From Ketobacter sp. MCCC 1A13808 (GTDB lineage Bacteria > Pseudomonadota > Gammaproteobacteria > Pseudomonadales > Ketobacteraceae), in NCBI RefSeq assembly GCF_009746715.1, contig NZ_VRKW01000001.1, positions 124,001 through 188,000 of the forward strand: a DNA stretch of 64,000 nt, in the 5' to 3' direction. Of this stretch, positions 43,553-53,370 are shown piece after piece (the stretch's first letter is position 1; every line of letters begins with the position of its first letter). The notes under the pieces are model-generated. The model did no database searches. It worked only from the letters and a program-made list of their open reading frames with translations, and was not told the DNA's origin. Position numbers and translations under genes: made by a program.

Positions 43553-44152
43553 TTACTCCAGTCGTTTCCTGCCCTTTAGCGCAAGACTGAGGGTATTGCT
43601 ATCGACGTATTCCAGATCACCCCCCATTGGCACACCGTGCGCGATTCGTGAGGCGACCACTCCATGCCTGCGCGCCATTTCAGAAAGGTAATGCGCAGTG
43701 GCTTCGCCTTCCACTGTTGTGCCAGTGGCAATCACCATTTCTTTCACTTCGCCTTCCGCCAGGCGTTGATCCAGCAACGGAGCACCGATCTCTTCCGGGC
43801 CAATGCCATCGATCGGCGACAGGTGCCCCAACAGAAGAAAATAGTAACCGCGGAAACCACCGGATTGATCCAACGCGATCACATCCGCGGGGGTCTCTAC
43901 CACGCACAACAGACTGGCATCACGACTGGTTTGAGTACAGGTCTGGCATACCTCACTCTCCGAGAAATTGCGGCAACGCTGACAACGACCGATGTTATCC
44001 ATCGCCAATTGCAGCGTTTGCGCCAGCTTTTCACCGCCATTTCGATCGCGATCCAGCAAATGGAGCGCCATTCTCTGAGCGGATTTAGGTCCAACGCCGG
44101 GCAGGCAGGTGAGAGCCTCAATCAAGCGGCTGGTTAACGGGCTAAAGCTCAT
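43553..44152 (-). CDS. recR: recombination mediator RecR
   Basis: 199 residues, the usual length. An N-terminal helix-hairpin-helix ([20 protein letters not shown]), a zinc finger with Cys57, Cys60, Cys69 and Cys72 (CQRC and CQTC), and a Toprim domain ([43 protein letters not shown]) are visible. With RecF and RecO it loads RecA at gaps. The dnaX-ybaB-recR order here is the standard bacterial one. Confidence 0.97.
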   Translation of the reverse strand: MSFSPLTSRLIEALTCLPGVGPKSAQRMALHLLDRDRNGGEKLAQTLQLAMDNIGRCQRCRNFSESEVCQTCTQTSRDASLLCVVETPADVIALDQSGGFRGYYFLLLGHLSPIDGIGPEEIGAPLLDQRLAEGEVKEMVIATGTTVEGEATAHYLSEMARRHGVVASRIAHGVPMGGDLEYVDSNTLSLALKGRKRLE

Positions 44153-44162
44153 GGTTCAGCTG

Positions 44163-44486
44163 TCAAAAAGGCAGTTTAAAGCCGGGCGGCAAATTAATAC
44201 CCGACGCGAGGCCGCCCATTTTATCTTTATTATTCTGCTCAACCCTGCGTACCGCATCGTTCACCGCAGCCGCCAGCAAATCTTCAAGCACCTCTTTATC
44301 CTCACTCAGCAGGCTGTCGTCAATTTGTACCCGACGCACGTCATGGCGCCCGGTCATTAGCACTTTCACCATGCCTGCACCGGATTCACCGGTCACTTCG
44401 GTATTTGCCAATTCTTCCTGCATTTTTTGCATGCGCTCCTGCATTTCCTGCGCCTGCTTCATTAAATCACCTAATTGTCCTTTCAT
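44163..44486 (-). CDS. ybaB: YbaB/EbfC nucleoid-associated protein
   Basis: 107 residues: [55 protein letters not shown], the full YbaB family pattern of an N-terminal coiled coil and a beta core. It forms dimers that bind DNA. It lies between dnaX and recR with small gaps of 32 and 10 bp, so all three are expected in one operon. Confidence 0.97.
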   Translation of the reverse strand: MKGQLGDLMKQAQEMQERMQKMQEELANTEVTGESGAGMVKVLMTGRHDVRRVQIDDSLLSEDKEVLEDLLAAAVNDAVRRVEQNNKDKMGGLASGINLPPGFKLPF

Positions 44487-44518
44487 GCTCTTACCTATCT
44501 TATCGCCCGAGGGCTTCG

Positions 44519-46417
44519 CTAATCGTCCAGTGGTATCACCGAATTCACATCTAAAGTTGCACCGAAGCTGGATTGTAATGCTTGTACGAAAGGATCAGCC
44601 TGCATTAGCTCGATCGCTTCATTTTTTCGTGCCTGTTTATATTGCGCCAGCAACTGGTCGGGGGTTGGCTTAGTTGGCTCCTGAACCAGGATGTCCAGTG
44701 TAATCGGTTTGCCCTGGTTTTCCGATATCGCCGTTTCAAGCAACTCCCGGTTTTCCTCCTTATAGAGCGCTTCAAACCGCGGGCTGATAGCCAATACCCA
44801 ACGCTGTTCGCCTCGCTCCTCCAAAGTGCAATTGCGGGCAAAATTTCGCACCGGGCCGGCCAACTCCAACAGGCCCGTCATATCCGCCCATTCGTCACCC
44901 AGCCGGATAACGTTGGTCTTGATCTTAGGCTTGGGCTCTGCAACTGGGTCCGCCTGGGGCTTGTTATTATCGCTAGCTTTACCTTCAGGAGCACTGCGAT
45001 CTGCACCCTGACTCGCGGTATCCGGTTGAGGAGGTGCACCCGCTTGCGCATTCCTGAAATCCGGATTTTTGACTCCATCTTCTTTTCGCGGCACCGGCTG
45101 CCGCGGTTTGGTTGCCACCGGCGTCACGGTGGGTCCCTTTTTGGCTACCTCAGGTGAAGGCTCGGCGCTTCCCAGCACTTGTTTCATTTTCGAAAGATGG
45201 TCGTTGGCATTGCCCGACGGGCGGGCCGGAATCTCGCCGGGCTGCCCTGCCGTAACAGGGCTAAGGGGCTTTCCCGGGGGAGTTGCTCCCTGGCCGGACG
45301 CCCCTGAGTGAGCACCCGGTGCTGAGATCAAACCCTGAGGCTTGAATAACACCATGCGCAGCAACGCCATTTCAAAGCCACTGCGGGCCTCCGGTGCCAA
45401 AGGCAGATCACGCCGGCCCAGCAACCCCGTCTGATAATATAACTGCAATTCCTCGGGGGCAAAGCGCTTCGCGTATTCCAGCACCCGCTCACGGTCGCCG
45501 TCACTATCATCAACCGCATCGGGAGCAAGCTGAGCTACCGCCAGGCGATGCAACATGCTGATCAATTCGGCCAGCACTCCGGCGTAATCCGGGCTTTGCT
45601 CGGCCATGTGGATGACCGTTGACATCAGCATTTCTGCACTGTGTTCCGCCAGACCATCGATCAGAGTAAATACAAATTCGCGATCAATGCTACCCAGCAT
45701 TGATCGCACATCGTGTTCAATGACTTTCCCGTTACCGAATGCGATAGCCTGATCGGTCAGACTGAGAGCGTCCCGCATACTGCCGTCAGCGGCCCGCCCT
45801 AACTGCCATAGAGCGGGGTCTTCAAATTCAACCAATTCGGCTTCGAGCACTTTCTTCAGGTGACCGACGATGCGCTCAGGGGTCATGGCTTTGAGACTGA
45901 ACTGCAAGCAACGGGAAAGAATGGTGATCGGCAGCTTTTGCGGATCGGTGGTTGCCAACAGGAACTTAACGTGGGGTGGCGGTTCTTCCAGTGTTTTCAG
46001 CAATGCATTAAAACTGTGCCCCGATAACATATGAACTTCATCAATTAAATAAACTTTGAAGCGGCCTCGGGTTGGCGCGTACTGAACATTTTCCAACAAT
46101 TCACGAGTGTCTTCGACCTTGGTTCGTGAAGCCGCGTCCACTTCAATCAGATCCACAAAACGGCCGTCATTGATTTCCTGGCATGCACTGCACAAGCCGC
46201 AAGGTTCAGAACTGATACCGGTTTCACAATTCAGGGATTTTGCCAATATGCGTGCAATGGTGGTCTTACCCACCCCACGGGTGCCCGTAAACAGATAGGC
46301 ATGATGTAAACGGCCATGGTCAAGGGCATTGATCAATGCTTTAAGCACGTGCTCCTGCCCCACCATTTCACGGAAAGACTTGGGACGCCACTTGCGTGCA
46401 AGAACCTGATAACTCAT
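44519..46417 (-). CDS. dnaX: DNA polymerase III subunit tau (and possibly gamma)
   Basis: 632 residues. The clamp-loader ATPase has Walker [11 protein letters not shown] (about 44-53), zinc-binding cysteines ([14 protein letters not shown]), Walker [12 protein letters not shown] and SRC at about 168-170. A Pro/Lys-rich linker (about 360-500) leads to the C-terminal domain that binds the polymerase and DnaB. A run of five A followed by G codes Lys426-Lys427, with GAGGT just upstream and a 6-bp hairpin just downstream. A shift of reading frame to +1 there meets a stop after three codons and would give a product of 430 residues, close to the 431-residue E. coli gamma. The gene heads the dnaX-ybaB-recR operon, about 130 bp after the 4.5S RNA gene. 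Confidence 0.96.
   Translation of the reverse strand: MSYQVLARKWRPKSFREMVGQEHVLKALINALDHGRLHHAYLFTGTRGVGKTTIARILAKSLNCETGISSEPCGLCSACQEINDGRFVDLIEVDAASRTKVEDTRELLENVQYAPTRGRFKVYLIDEVHMLSGHSFNALLKTLEEPPPHVKFLLATTDPQKLPITILSRCLQFSLKAMTPERIVGHLKKVLEAELVEFEDPALWQLGRAADGSMRDALSLTDQAIAFGNGKVIEHDVRSMLGSIDREFVFTLIDGLAEHSAEMLMSTVIHMAEQSPDYAGVLAELISMLHRLAVAQLAPDAVDDSDGDRERVLEYAKRFAPEELQLYYQTGLLGRRDLPLAPEARSGFEMALLRMVLFKPQGLISAPGAHSGASGQGATPPGKPLSPVTAGQPGEIPARPSGNANDHLSKMKQVLGSAEPSPEVAKKGPTVTPVATKPRQPVPRKEDGVKNPDFRNAQAGAPPQPDTASQGADRSAPEGKASDNNKPQADPVAEPKPKIKTNVIRLGDEWADMTGLLELAGPVRNFARNCTLEERGEQRWVLAISPRFEALYKEENRELLETAISENQGKPITLDILVQEPTKPTPDQLLAQYKQARKNEAIELMQADPFVQALQSSFGATLDVNSVIPLDD
45115..45151 (-). 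promoter_or_regulatory. candidate programmed frameshift or slippage site in dnaX
   Basis: Minus strand: GAGGT (45147-45151), then C AAA AAG (45143-45137) read as codons AAA AAG, four bases, then a hairpin CCACCG-TGACGC-CGGTGG (45115-45132). Position and parts resemble the E. coli dnaX site, but the run has five A instead of six. The +1 frame closes at a TGA in the hairpin loop; the -1 frame stays open for about 50 codons. Confidence 0.4.
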
Positions 46418-46548
46418 GAATTTTTAATTCTAATCTGTGATGGAGGAACGAACTGAGAATCCAGTTTAATACGCTGGCCTCTATTGATAAACCAATGAAT
46501 TAAAAAAGAATTGCGAATGCAGGAGAAATACAAAGGAAGTTAGAGAGG

Positions 46549-46653
<105 letters not shown>

Positions 46654-46819
46654 ACCATTACGATCTCATTCTTACTACTGCCAAAATGAGGGGGCCGATT
46701 ATTCCTCATTTTGTGTTGTATTTCAAGGCAAGCGATTGAAGGAAAAAGTATTTTGCCGTTATGGTCTATGATTAAGTGAAAGTAGATACCGATCCGGCGA
46801 AGGAAAGTTGAAACGAAGT

Positions 46820-47320
46820 ATGAAAGGCAATCACGGCACCCAAACACCCCGTATTCTGAATGTCATTATGTTCAGCACGGTTTTACTACTCAGCAACCTG
46901 GTCTTTAGCGGTTTGTCCCTGGCCGGAGACAGCTGGACCAACGCCATTGTCAAAGGCGAACCGATTGCCGTCACCCCCAAATATCGACTGCACATTTATA
47001 TGGCCAAACACCCCACCGAACCGGTCTGGGGTAAACTCGATATTCCGATTAAAGCTGAACAGCTACCGGAGTTAAATAATCATCTGAAATCCCCTAATTT
47101 TCCCTTTATAGACGTCGCCATCGAAGTAGATAAATACTATCGGGTCATGCAGGGTAGGATTTATAAAGACGAGCTCATCGTCTCGGTAGATTTGGACTTA
47201 CGGCAATGGGACGGCCTGAAAAAAGGCGACGAGCTTGAAATCGTTTTACCGGGCGGCACCGAATTCAAAGAGAGTTTGCGTGGCTCCGGTACGGCTTTGC
47301 GAAAAATCGAAAGGCGCTAG
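46820..47320 (+). CDS. exported protein of unknown function
   Basis: About 166 residues from the ATG at 46820; a TTG at 46808 lies next to AGGA and is an alternative. A hydrophobic export signal (ILNVIMFSTVLLLSNLVFSGLSLAG) is followed by a small domain of mostly beta strands (KYRLHIYMAKHPTEPVWGKLDIPIKAEQLPEL, FPFIDVAIEVDKYYRVMQGRIYKDELIVSVDLDL). No family recognised. It stands alone on the plus strand, divergent from the 4.5S RNA gene. Confidence 0.6.
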   Translation: MKGNHGTQTPRILNVIMFSTVLLLSNLVFSGLSLAGDSWTNAIVKGEPIAVTPKYRLHIYMAKHPTEPVWGKLDIPIKAEQLPELNNHLKSPNFPFIDVAIEVDKYYRVMQGRIYKDELIVSVDLDLRQWDGLKKGDELEIVLPGGTEFKESLRGSGTALRKIERR

Positions 47321-47331
47321 AAAAGCGCCTT
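47311..47331. terminator. hairpin between convergent genes
   Basis: AAGGCGC-TAGAAAA-GCGCCTT, overlapping the stop codon of the plus-strand gene. T runs on both sides are short, so termination may be modest. Confidence 0.5.
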
Positions 47332-47363
47332 CCCTATCCAGCATCCGGCTTCACGCAACCTCG

Positions 47364-49244
47364 TTATCGGGTATTACTGAATATAAAATCCAACAGGTTA
47401 TTTTCAACCTGGTTGTCATGCAGCTGCGGCAAGTTTGCAGTGGCGAACATCGGGTCCAAATGCGCTTGCCCTTCCAGCCACACCACTTCCAATAAACGAT
47501 TATCGCTATTGGACTGGGCAAATGCTTCCGACAAGCCACCCTTGGCCAGCAGTAACAGCGTGGGGATCTTACGAAAGCTGTCGGGATTTAGAGTATTAAT
47601 ACCGTACTCCGGGGCATAACCGGTGCCGCCCGCGGAGGCATCAATCAAAATTCGCAGAGGGAAATACCATTCAGTCAGATTGGTAGGCCCGATGTACAGG
47701 GCACGGGCAAAATCTTCCAACCGGACCATTTCTTCTTCCACACGGGTGTACTCATATTCACCTGTTTCATCTGTGTAAACCAAATCGTCCGGCGACCCGA
47801 TCTCATCCATTTTGGCCCAACTGTATAATGGGCCCTGACCGAGATGCTTGAAATCCGGTCCGGCATCCGCCGCAATATGCTGCTGCAATGGCCCGGATGC
47901 CATGTTCACAATATCTTTTAATACCGGCAGATTGCGGGCAAAACTGATCAGCGGTGATTTGGGGACCACCGCACCACCATGCAAATGACCCAAACTGGTT
48001 TGCAGAAATGCCAATATGGAAAAGTGGTCGTCAAACATCAAGCCCACCATTGCTTCGTTGGTATAACGAAATTGTTCGATATGGGGGCCAAAGGTGTAAT
48101 TAGGGCCATTGCGCGTATGAAAAAAGCGGAACAAATTACTGATCACCGGGGACTTGGGCACCCGCGCAATGATCGTGCTTTCCTGGTCAGGCCCTTTTGA
48201 AGCAAGGATGCCCACAGCCTCCGGTAACGCAATGGCTTCGGCGCTGAAGAGCAAAGGAATATCCACGTTCTTGGGTAATATGCCGTTACGCATCCAGCCA
48301 ATCATTCGTTTGTAAGCGGCATCGTCATCTGTTTCCCCTTCTGCAATGCTTTCAGCGACAGCCTGTTTTTCAATGGAGGCGACGTCCACCATAGCGACCG
48401 TACTCGACATTCCCGGTAAACCGTCCAAAACCGAGCCGATTGAAGTATCAAAACCGATAGCCCCGGCGACCAGGTTGGCTCCCTGATCCTGCGTGGTGGT
48501 GGGGTCTCCATCCAGATCCCAAGCCAGGAACATCGAGCTATGCGCGCCACCCAAGGAATGTCCGCCTACAAACACTTTTTGCTTGCTGAGCGCGGGGTCA
48601 GGGATCATTTGTTGGAGTATGGCGTACATATCTTCGGTGCTTTGCTGCATTCCGAATTCAAGTAAAAAGGGCATGTCTTTGCTTTTCAGAAAGCCCGGGA
48701 ATCTTTTACCGTTCACTTCCAGACCTTCATAGTAATACCCGAGAATTAAATCTTCGGCTTCACCCGCTGTTGCTGCGTGTTCGGCAGCCTGAAATCCGGT
48801 TAAATCCTCAAGGCAATTTGAGCGGCGGTCCATCGCCCAAATTTCGATGTCTTTGTTGCGCTGGGTTTTCGCCATATATACCAGCTGGCGCCCAATATAC
48901 TCAAACGCATTGGCCCCCTCCAACACCCCGGGAACCAGTAACACCGCAGCGTCGGCCTCAGCTGCATTGTGGCTGCTGGTGCGGGTTTTAAAACGCAGAA
49001 ATTTAACCGTCCGACACTGTTCAGGCAAGCTGGCATCGTCAATTTGATGTATCGGTGCTGCACTTTCATAACTAACGGAGACCACCCGGTCTACGTCAGC
49101 GTCACTCCACAGGGGCGTCATCTGACTCTTCTTTGCCTCCGGCACCGGCCCCGTCGGATCGTATCCAAAACATCCGCCCAGCAACAAACCAACACACGCC
49201 AACAACCCCCACCGGGCGCCTGGTTCAAAAAGAATATTTAGCAT
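47364..49244 (-). CDS. lipoprotein with alpha/beta hydrolase domain
   Basis: 626 residues. The signal ends in the lipobox LLGGC (Cys25), so it is a lipoprotein; residue 26 is Phe and 27 Gly, so there is no Asp retention signal and outer-membrane placement is likely. The hydrolase domain has VLLVPGVLEGANAFEYIGRQLVY, WAMDRRSNCLEDLTG and the elbow VFVGGHSLGGAHSSMF with an intact Ser (about residue 229). The C-terminal part has GQAHLDPMFA with the likely His. Size and pattern fit a secreted lipase or esterase of an uncharacterised family. It is a single gene between convergent and unrelated neighbours. Confidence 0.82.
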   Translation of the reverse strand: MLNILFEPGARWGLLACVGLLLGGCFGYDPTGPVPEAKKSQMTPLWSDADVDRVVSVSYESAAPIHQIDDASLPEQCRTVKFLRFKTRTSSHNAAEADAAVLLVPGVLEGANAFEYIGRQLVYMAKTQRNKDIEIWAMDRRSNCLEDLTGFQAAEHAATAGEAEDLILGYYYEGLEVNGKRFPGFLKSKDMPFLLEFGMQQSTEDMYAILQQMIPDPALSKQKVFVGGHSLGGAHSSMFLAWDLDGDPTTTQDQGANLVAGAIGFDTSIGSVLDGLPGMSSTVAMVDVASIEKQAVAESIAEGETDDDAAYKRMIGWMRNGILPKNVDIPLLFSAEAIALPEAVGILASKGPDQESTIIARVPKSPVISNLFRFFHTRNGPNYTFGPHIEQFRYTNEAMVGLMFDDHFSILAFLQTSLGHLHGGAVVPKSPLISFARNLPVLKDIVNMASGPLQQHIAADAGPDFKHLGQGPLYSWAKMDEIGSPDDLVYTDETGEYEYTRVEEEMVRLEDFARALYIGPTNLTEWYFPLRILIDASAGGTGYAPEYGINTLNPDSFRKIPTLLLLAKGGLSEAFAQSNSDNRLLEVVWLEGQAHLDPMFATANLPQLHDNQVENNLLDFIFSNTR

Positions 49245-49395
49245 GGGTGCTCATCTCCCTTTCCATTTTTATATTGTGAAAGACAACCGCTATGATCTTC
49301 AGAGACCATTAATAGGCAAGACCCGCCATTAACGTATCGATGAAATGCACCTCATTATAGGGCGGCCTGCCATAGGAAGATTGTTCATTCAGGCT

Positions 49396-49429
49396 AAAAA
49401 AAGGGCTCTGCCTTTCGGCAGAGCCCTTT
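49396..49429 (-). terminator. terminator downstream of glnS
   Basis: AAAGGGCTCTGCC / GGCAGAGCCCTTT with a four-base loop, followed on the minus strand by a long T run. It lies 35 bp past the glnS stop. Confidence 0.93.
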
Positions 49430-49465
49430 ATAAAACAAATTAATAGGGTGACGAAATGTGTATAG

Positions 49466-51145
49466 TCAGTTGTTCGCTTTCGCCCAGGTATCACGCAAAG
49501 TTACGGTCCGGTTAAACACCAACTTTTCCGGTGTACTATCCGCATCTTTTACGAAATAGCCTTCTCGCTCGAATTGATAGGCTTCACCTGCAACTGCATT
49601 GGCCAATGAAGGCTCCGCATAGGCCTGCGCTACTATGGTCAGTGAGTCACAATTAATATGGTCCAGGAATGACGTGCCGGCTTTGGAAGAGTCCGGGCTT
49701 TCATGGTTGAACAGGCGATCGTACAATCGAATTTCAACCGGCAGTGACCGGGTAGCAGACACCCAGTGAATAACGCCTTTTACTTTTCGCCCTTCCGGGT
49801 TCTTACCCAGAGTCTGGTCATCAATACTGCAACGCAGTTCAATCACCTCCCCCTGTTCATCTTTTATCACCTCATCACAACGCATAACGTAGGATCCGCG
49901 CAAACGAACTTCACCGCCGGGAATCAGGCGCTTAAAACCCTTGGGAGGCACTTCTTCAAAATCACTTCGGTCTATATAAATCTCGCTGCCGAAGTAAAGT
50001 TCGCGACTGCCGAGTGTTTCATCTTTCGGGTGAGCGGGTAAAGTCAATGTTAAATCGTCACTATGCTTCCAGTTTTCAATAACCACTTTGAGTGGGTTGA
50101 TCACACACATAGCCCTCGGCGCACGCTTATCCAGATCATCGCGAATCGAAAACTCGAGCATACTCATATCGACGACCCCTTCACTTTTGGTGACGCCAAT
50201 CATTTCACAAAAGTTACGGATGGAGGCCGGGGTGTAACCGCGTCGACGCATACCGGCAATCGTCGGCATACGTGGGTCGTCCCACCCGGATACATGTTGT
50301 TCATCCACTAATTGCTTGAGTTTACGTTTACTGGTCACCGTGTAATTCAGATTCAAGCGCGCAAATTCTATCTGTTGTGGATGGCAAGGAACATCGAGCT
50401 GGTTCAGAATCCAGTCGTAAAGCGGACGATGGTCTTCAAACTCCAAAGTACACAACGAGTGTGTTATGGATTCCAGTGCATCAGATAGGCAATGGGTATA
50501 ATCGTACATCGGATAAATGCACCACTTGTCCCCGGTTTGATGATGATGTGCCCGGCGAACCCGGTACAACACAGGATCACGCATATTAATGTTGGGCGAC
50601 GCCATATCGATCTTGGCTCTTAAAACCGCACTGCCATCGGCAAATGCGCCTTCACGCATACGCTCGAACTGTTGCAGGCTGTCCTGCACCGGTCGGTTGC
50701 GGTAAGTACTTTCGGTACCGGGCTCAGTCAAGCTGCCACGCATAGTACGGATTTCTTCTGCTGAGGACTCGTCAACATACGCTTTATCACGCTTGATCAG
50801 CTCGATCGCAAATTGATATAACGCATCAAAATAATCGGATGCAAAGCGGATTTCTTCATTCCATTCAAAACCAAGCCAGTTGACGTCCGCTTTGATCGCG
50901 TCAATGTATTCCTGACTTTCCCTTTCCGGGTTGGTGTCATCAAATCGAAGATTGCAGGTGCCATTGAACTCTTCTGCCATAGAGAAATTCAGGCAAATTG
51001 ACTTTGCGTGCCCGACATGAAGATAGCCATTCGGTTCCGGTGGGAATCGGGTAGCTACCCGGCCGTCATTCTTACCTGATTCCTGGTCTCTGCGGATAAT
51101 CTGGCGAATAAAATGGGTGGGCTTTACAGGTTCGGTCTTGCTCAT
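49466..51145 (-). CDS. glnS: glutaminyl-tRNA synthetase
   Basis: Class I synthetase that charges tRNA-Gln, 559 residues, the normal size. The HIGH-like region is [36 protein letters not shown] is the ATP and amino acid region, and [11 protein letters not shown] is the KMSKS-like loop. The C-terminal beta-barrel anticodon domain follows ([14 protein letters not shown]). Presence of GlnRS shows that glutaminylation here is direct. Single gene with its own terminator. Confidence 0.97.
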   Translation of the reverse strand: MSKTEPVKPTHFIRQIIRRDQESGKNDGRVATRFPPEPNGYLHVGHAKSICLNFSMAEEFNGTCNLRFDDTNPERESQEYIDAIKADVNWLGFEWNEEIRFASDYFDALYQFAIELIKRDKAYVDESSAEEIRTMRGSLTEPGTESTYRNRPVQDSLQQFERMREGAFADGSAVLRAKIDMASPNINMRDPVLYRVRRAHHHQTGDKWCIYPMYDYTHCLSDALESITHSLCTLEFEDHRPLYDWILNQLDVPCHPQQIEFARLNLNYTVTSKRKLKQLVDEQHVSGWDDPRMPTIAGMRRRGYTPASIRNFCEMIGVTKSEGVVDMSMLEFSIRDDLDKRAPRAMCVINPLKVVIENWKHSDDLTLTLPAHPKDETLGSRELYFGSEIYIDRSDFEEVPPKGFKRLIPGGEVRLRGSYVMRCDEVIKDEQGEVIELRCSIDDQTLGKNPEGRKVKGVIHWVSATRSLPVEIRLYDRLFNHESPDSSKAGTSFLDHINCDSLTIVAQAYAEPSLANAVAGEAYQFEREGYFVKDADSTPEKLVFNRTVTLRDTWAKANN

Positions 51146-51295
51146 AGAGTCGTTATAATCCCAGGCTATTGGATACGCTGCTTAGCACCCGGATTGCGTG
51201 CACAAATTGCCTGCAGAACCGATACTACGCTTTAGCCGCGTAGTATAGGTGATTCAACGGCACAACCCAACCAAACCCTGACACCGCGTCTAACA

Positions 51296-52855
51296 TCAGA
51301 CCAGCGCAATGGATAGCACCGCCATGGCCACGGCCATCACCGCGAGCAACGGCTTTAGCGCCACCTGCCAGGCGGGCTGTTGGTGTGGAAATGAGCAAAG
51401 CTCTTGCAGTAACGGCGCACAGGTTCCGCAGACTGTCCCGGCTCCGGTACAGGCCGCTAACGAATCGGCAGTGCTACATCCTGCTCTCTGCGCGTAGAGC
51501 AGCTTACCCACCGACACATTCCTGCAACTGCACAGCTTCGCGCTGGCCGGCCAGTCCCGGACGTGCCTGACTTTACCCACTGGCCACAAGCGGCCATCCT
51601 TTTTAAAGCGTTTTTTCTGCCAGGGCAGGATTCTTTGCTGCGAAGTCACCACCTGATGCAAACGATTTTTTTCTTCGCATTCCCCGATGGCCACCACACC
51701 GCGTAATCGGTTACGCTGCAAAAATAATTTCCGATAGGCTCCGCTTTCACAATGAAAAATCAATGTCTCGTCAATGCGATGCTCGTATTCATCGCCGATC
51801 CAGCCCAAAGTGAAGACAGGTAAATCCAGCACCTTAAGGCTGGTCGTTGCCTTGGAACCTTTATAGTGGGCGTTACCACCGCAAAGCCGATCCGCCAGAA
51901 CGGCCGCCTGTTCATGACCTGGCGCTAACAGGCCATAGATCTGATCGTCGTGCTCCGCACATTCGCCAATGGCAAAGATATCCGGTAGATTGGTCTGCAA
52001 GTGATTGTTGATTCTTATGCCCCGTCCGACCTTGATACCACTGCTTCTGGCCATCGCCACATTCGGTTGGATACCGGTTGCGAAAATTACGGTATCACAA
52101 GTCAATACCTGCCCGTTGCGCAGCTCGACTCCGGTCACAACGTCCTCGCCCAGTAACGCGCTCACCCCCGCATTCAGCTTGACCTCAATACCATAGCCTT
52201 CCAGGCTGCGTTTCAAAATAGCACCGGCTTCCACATCAAGCTGGCGGTTCATGAGGCGGTTGCTTTGATGCAACAACGTCACCTGCGTATGATTACGCTG
52301 CATCGCACGGGCCGCTTCCACACCCAACAACCCTCCCCCAATCACCACGGTATGCCGGGTACGGACGCTGCGCGCCATCAATTGCTGAGCATCATCCAAA
52401 TCACGAAAGACAAAGACCCCTTTGAGGTCGACTTTGTCTAGTTTGGGAATCCAGGGGGTCGAGCCGGTCGCAAGCACCAGCGCATCATATTGGTGGCGCA
52501 CCCCGTTGCTATCAATCAATGAATGTTTGAGCGCGTGAATCTCGGTCACACGCCGGTTGAAAAAGTGGTAATGCTCTTTATCGGTGCTGATTTCCGGATA
52601 CACGATGTCGCCGTATCGTATCTCCCCTGCCAGCAAAGCGGATAATTGCACCCGATTGTAAGGGCGCCAGGGCTCATCACCGAACAATTTGATAATGCCC
52701 TTGAAACCGCGCTGAATCAGCTCTTGCGCAAACTGCACGCCCACCGGACCGCTGCCCACAATAATTAAAACGGAGCTTGTGGTTATGTTTAGGGGCTTTG
52801 CTTTGGGTTTACGGTAGCTATTTTCCAATATCACCGTGCGCTCTACTCTCGCCAT
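51296..52855 (-). CDS. NasB/NirB-like FAD-NAD(P)H oxidoreductase with BFD [2Fe-2S] domain and C-terminal membrane helix
   Basis: 519 residues. The N-terminal FAD motif is VLIIVGSGPVGVQFAQELIQRG, the NAD(P)H motif is HTVVIGGGLLGVEAARAM, and VIFATGIQPNVAMARSSGIKVGRGI with DIFAIGECAEHDDQIYGL matches the flavoprotein part of assimilatory nitrite reductase (NirB/NasB). A BFD-like [2Fe-2S] domain follows with CSC and VCGTC cysteines. The last 22 residues (WQVALKPLLAVMAVAMAVLSIALV) form one membrane helix, and there is no siroheme domain. No nitrate or nitrite genes are next to it. It could reduce a membrane or c-type partner; the true electron acceptor is unknown. It may also be a shortened form of a longer multi-helix family. 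Confidence 0.83.
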   Translation of the reverse strand: MARVERTVILENSYRKPKAKPLNITTSSVLIIVGSGPVGVQFAQELIQRGFKGIIKLFGDEPWRPYNRVQLSALLAGEIRYGDIVYPEISTDKEHYHFFNRRVTEIHALKHSLIDSNGVRHQYDALVLATGSTPWIPKLDKVDLKGVFVFRDLDDAQQLMARSVRTRHTVVIGGGLLGVEAARAMQRNHTQVTLLHQSNRLMNRQLDVEAGAILKRSLEGYGIEVKLNAGVSALLGEDVVTGVELRNGQVLTCDTVIFATGIQPNVAMARSSGIKVGRGIRINNHLQTNLPDIFAIGECAEHDDQIYGLLAPGHEQAAVLADRLCGGNAHYKGSKATTSLKVLDLPVFTLGWIGDEYEHRIDETLIFHCESGAYRKLFLQRNRLRGVVAIGECEEKNRLHQVVTSQQRILPWQKKRFKKDGRLWPVGKVRHVRDWPASAKLCSCRNVSVGKLLYAQRAGCSTADSLAACTGAGTVCGTCAPLLQELCSFPHQQPAWQVALKPLLAVMAVAMAVLSIALV

Positions 52856-53370
52856 GAAAACCTGTGCCCTGACTTACGTTTGCCGATTAAAGAAAGCGTG
52901 TTCGTTCGCAATTGCCCTACAAGAGGCATGCCAAGTCCACCACAAAGGTCAATGAAACCTCCACCCCTTGCCGGCACGCTAATGGCTGCAGCACCAATAG
53001 GCTTCCGATATAGCCGAGCGCAGACATTCAACCGCTACCGTGAAACCGACTCGAACCGGCTCCGCCACCCCGTCAAACCTAGTCAATCTGCCTCACTACC
53101 CAACCCCAATTCACTGCGATTCAAGCAGATCCCTAATGGCCCTCGGCGACCAGGGTATCCCGCTGTGCAATCCAATTAGACCGGGGGTACTACCAAATGA
53201 AACATTCTATTGCCGCCAATTCGTTGGTTTTGTTTCACTTCTCCCATATAATACGCCCGTTTTAATTAGTGGGACCCAGTCTGTTTTTAACAGCGGGTAA
53301 ATCTTTTTCGGCCACCGATTGCGGCCACCCACTTTCTGTTCATCCATAGGCTTGCCAGAGGAGACACGCT
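52856..53370. other. gene-free stretch with the etfQO promoter
   Basis: About 515 bases. The plus-strand open frames here (52880-53179, 53040-53300) are Pro-rich and have no ribosome binding site. The useful content is the etfQO promoter at 53225-53253 and its leader. Confidence 0.5.
53225..53253 (+). promoter_or_regulatory. sigma-70 promoter of etfQO
   Basis: TTGGTT (53225-53230), a 17-base spacer and a perfect TATAAT (53248-53253). The leader would be about 110 bases before the ATG at 53371. Confidence 0.7.

Noticed and set aside
45137-45143. Classical -1 dnaX frameshift heptamer
   Set aside because: The run is C AAA AAG, not A AAA AAG, and the -1 frame stays open for about 50 codons, so the E. 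coli mechanism in its exact form is not supported. The +1 or slippage version is kept as a finding.
44642-45157. 171-residue open frame antisense to dnaX
   Set aside because: It is opposite the Pro/Lys-rich linker of dnaX, where low complexity leaves the other strand open. No start signal.
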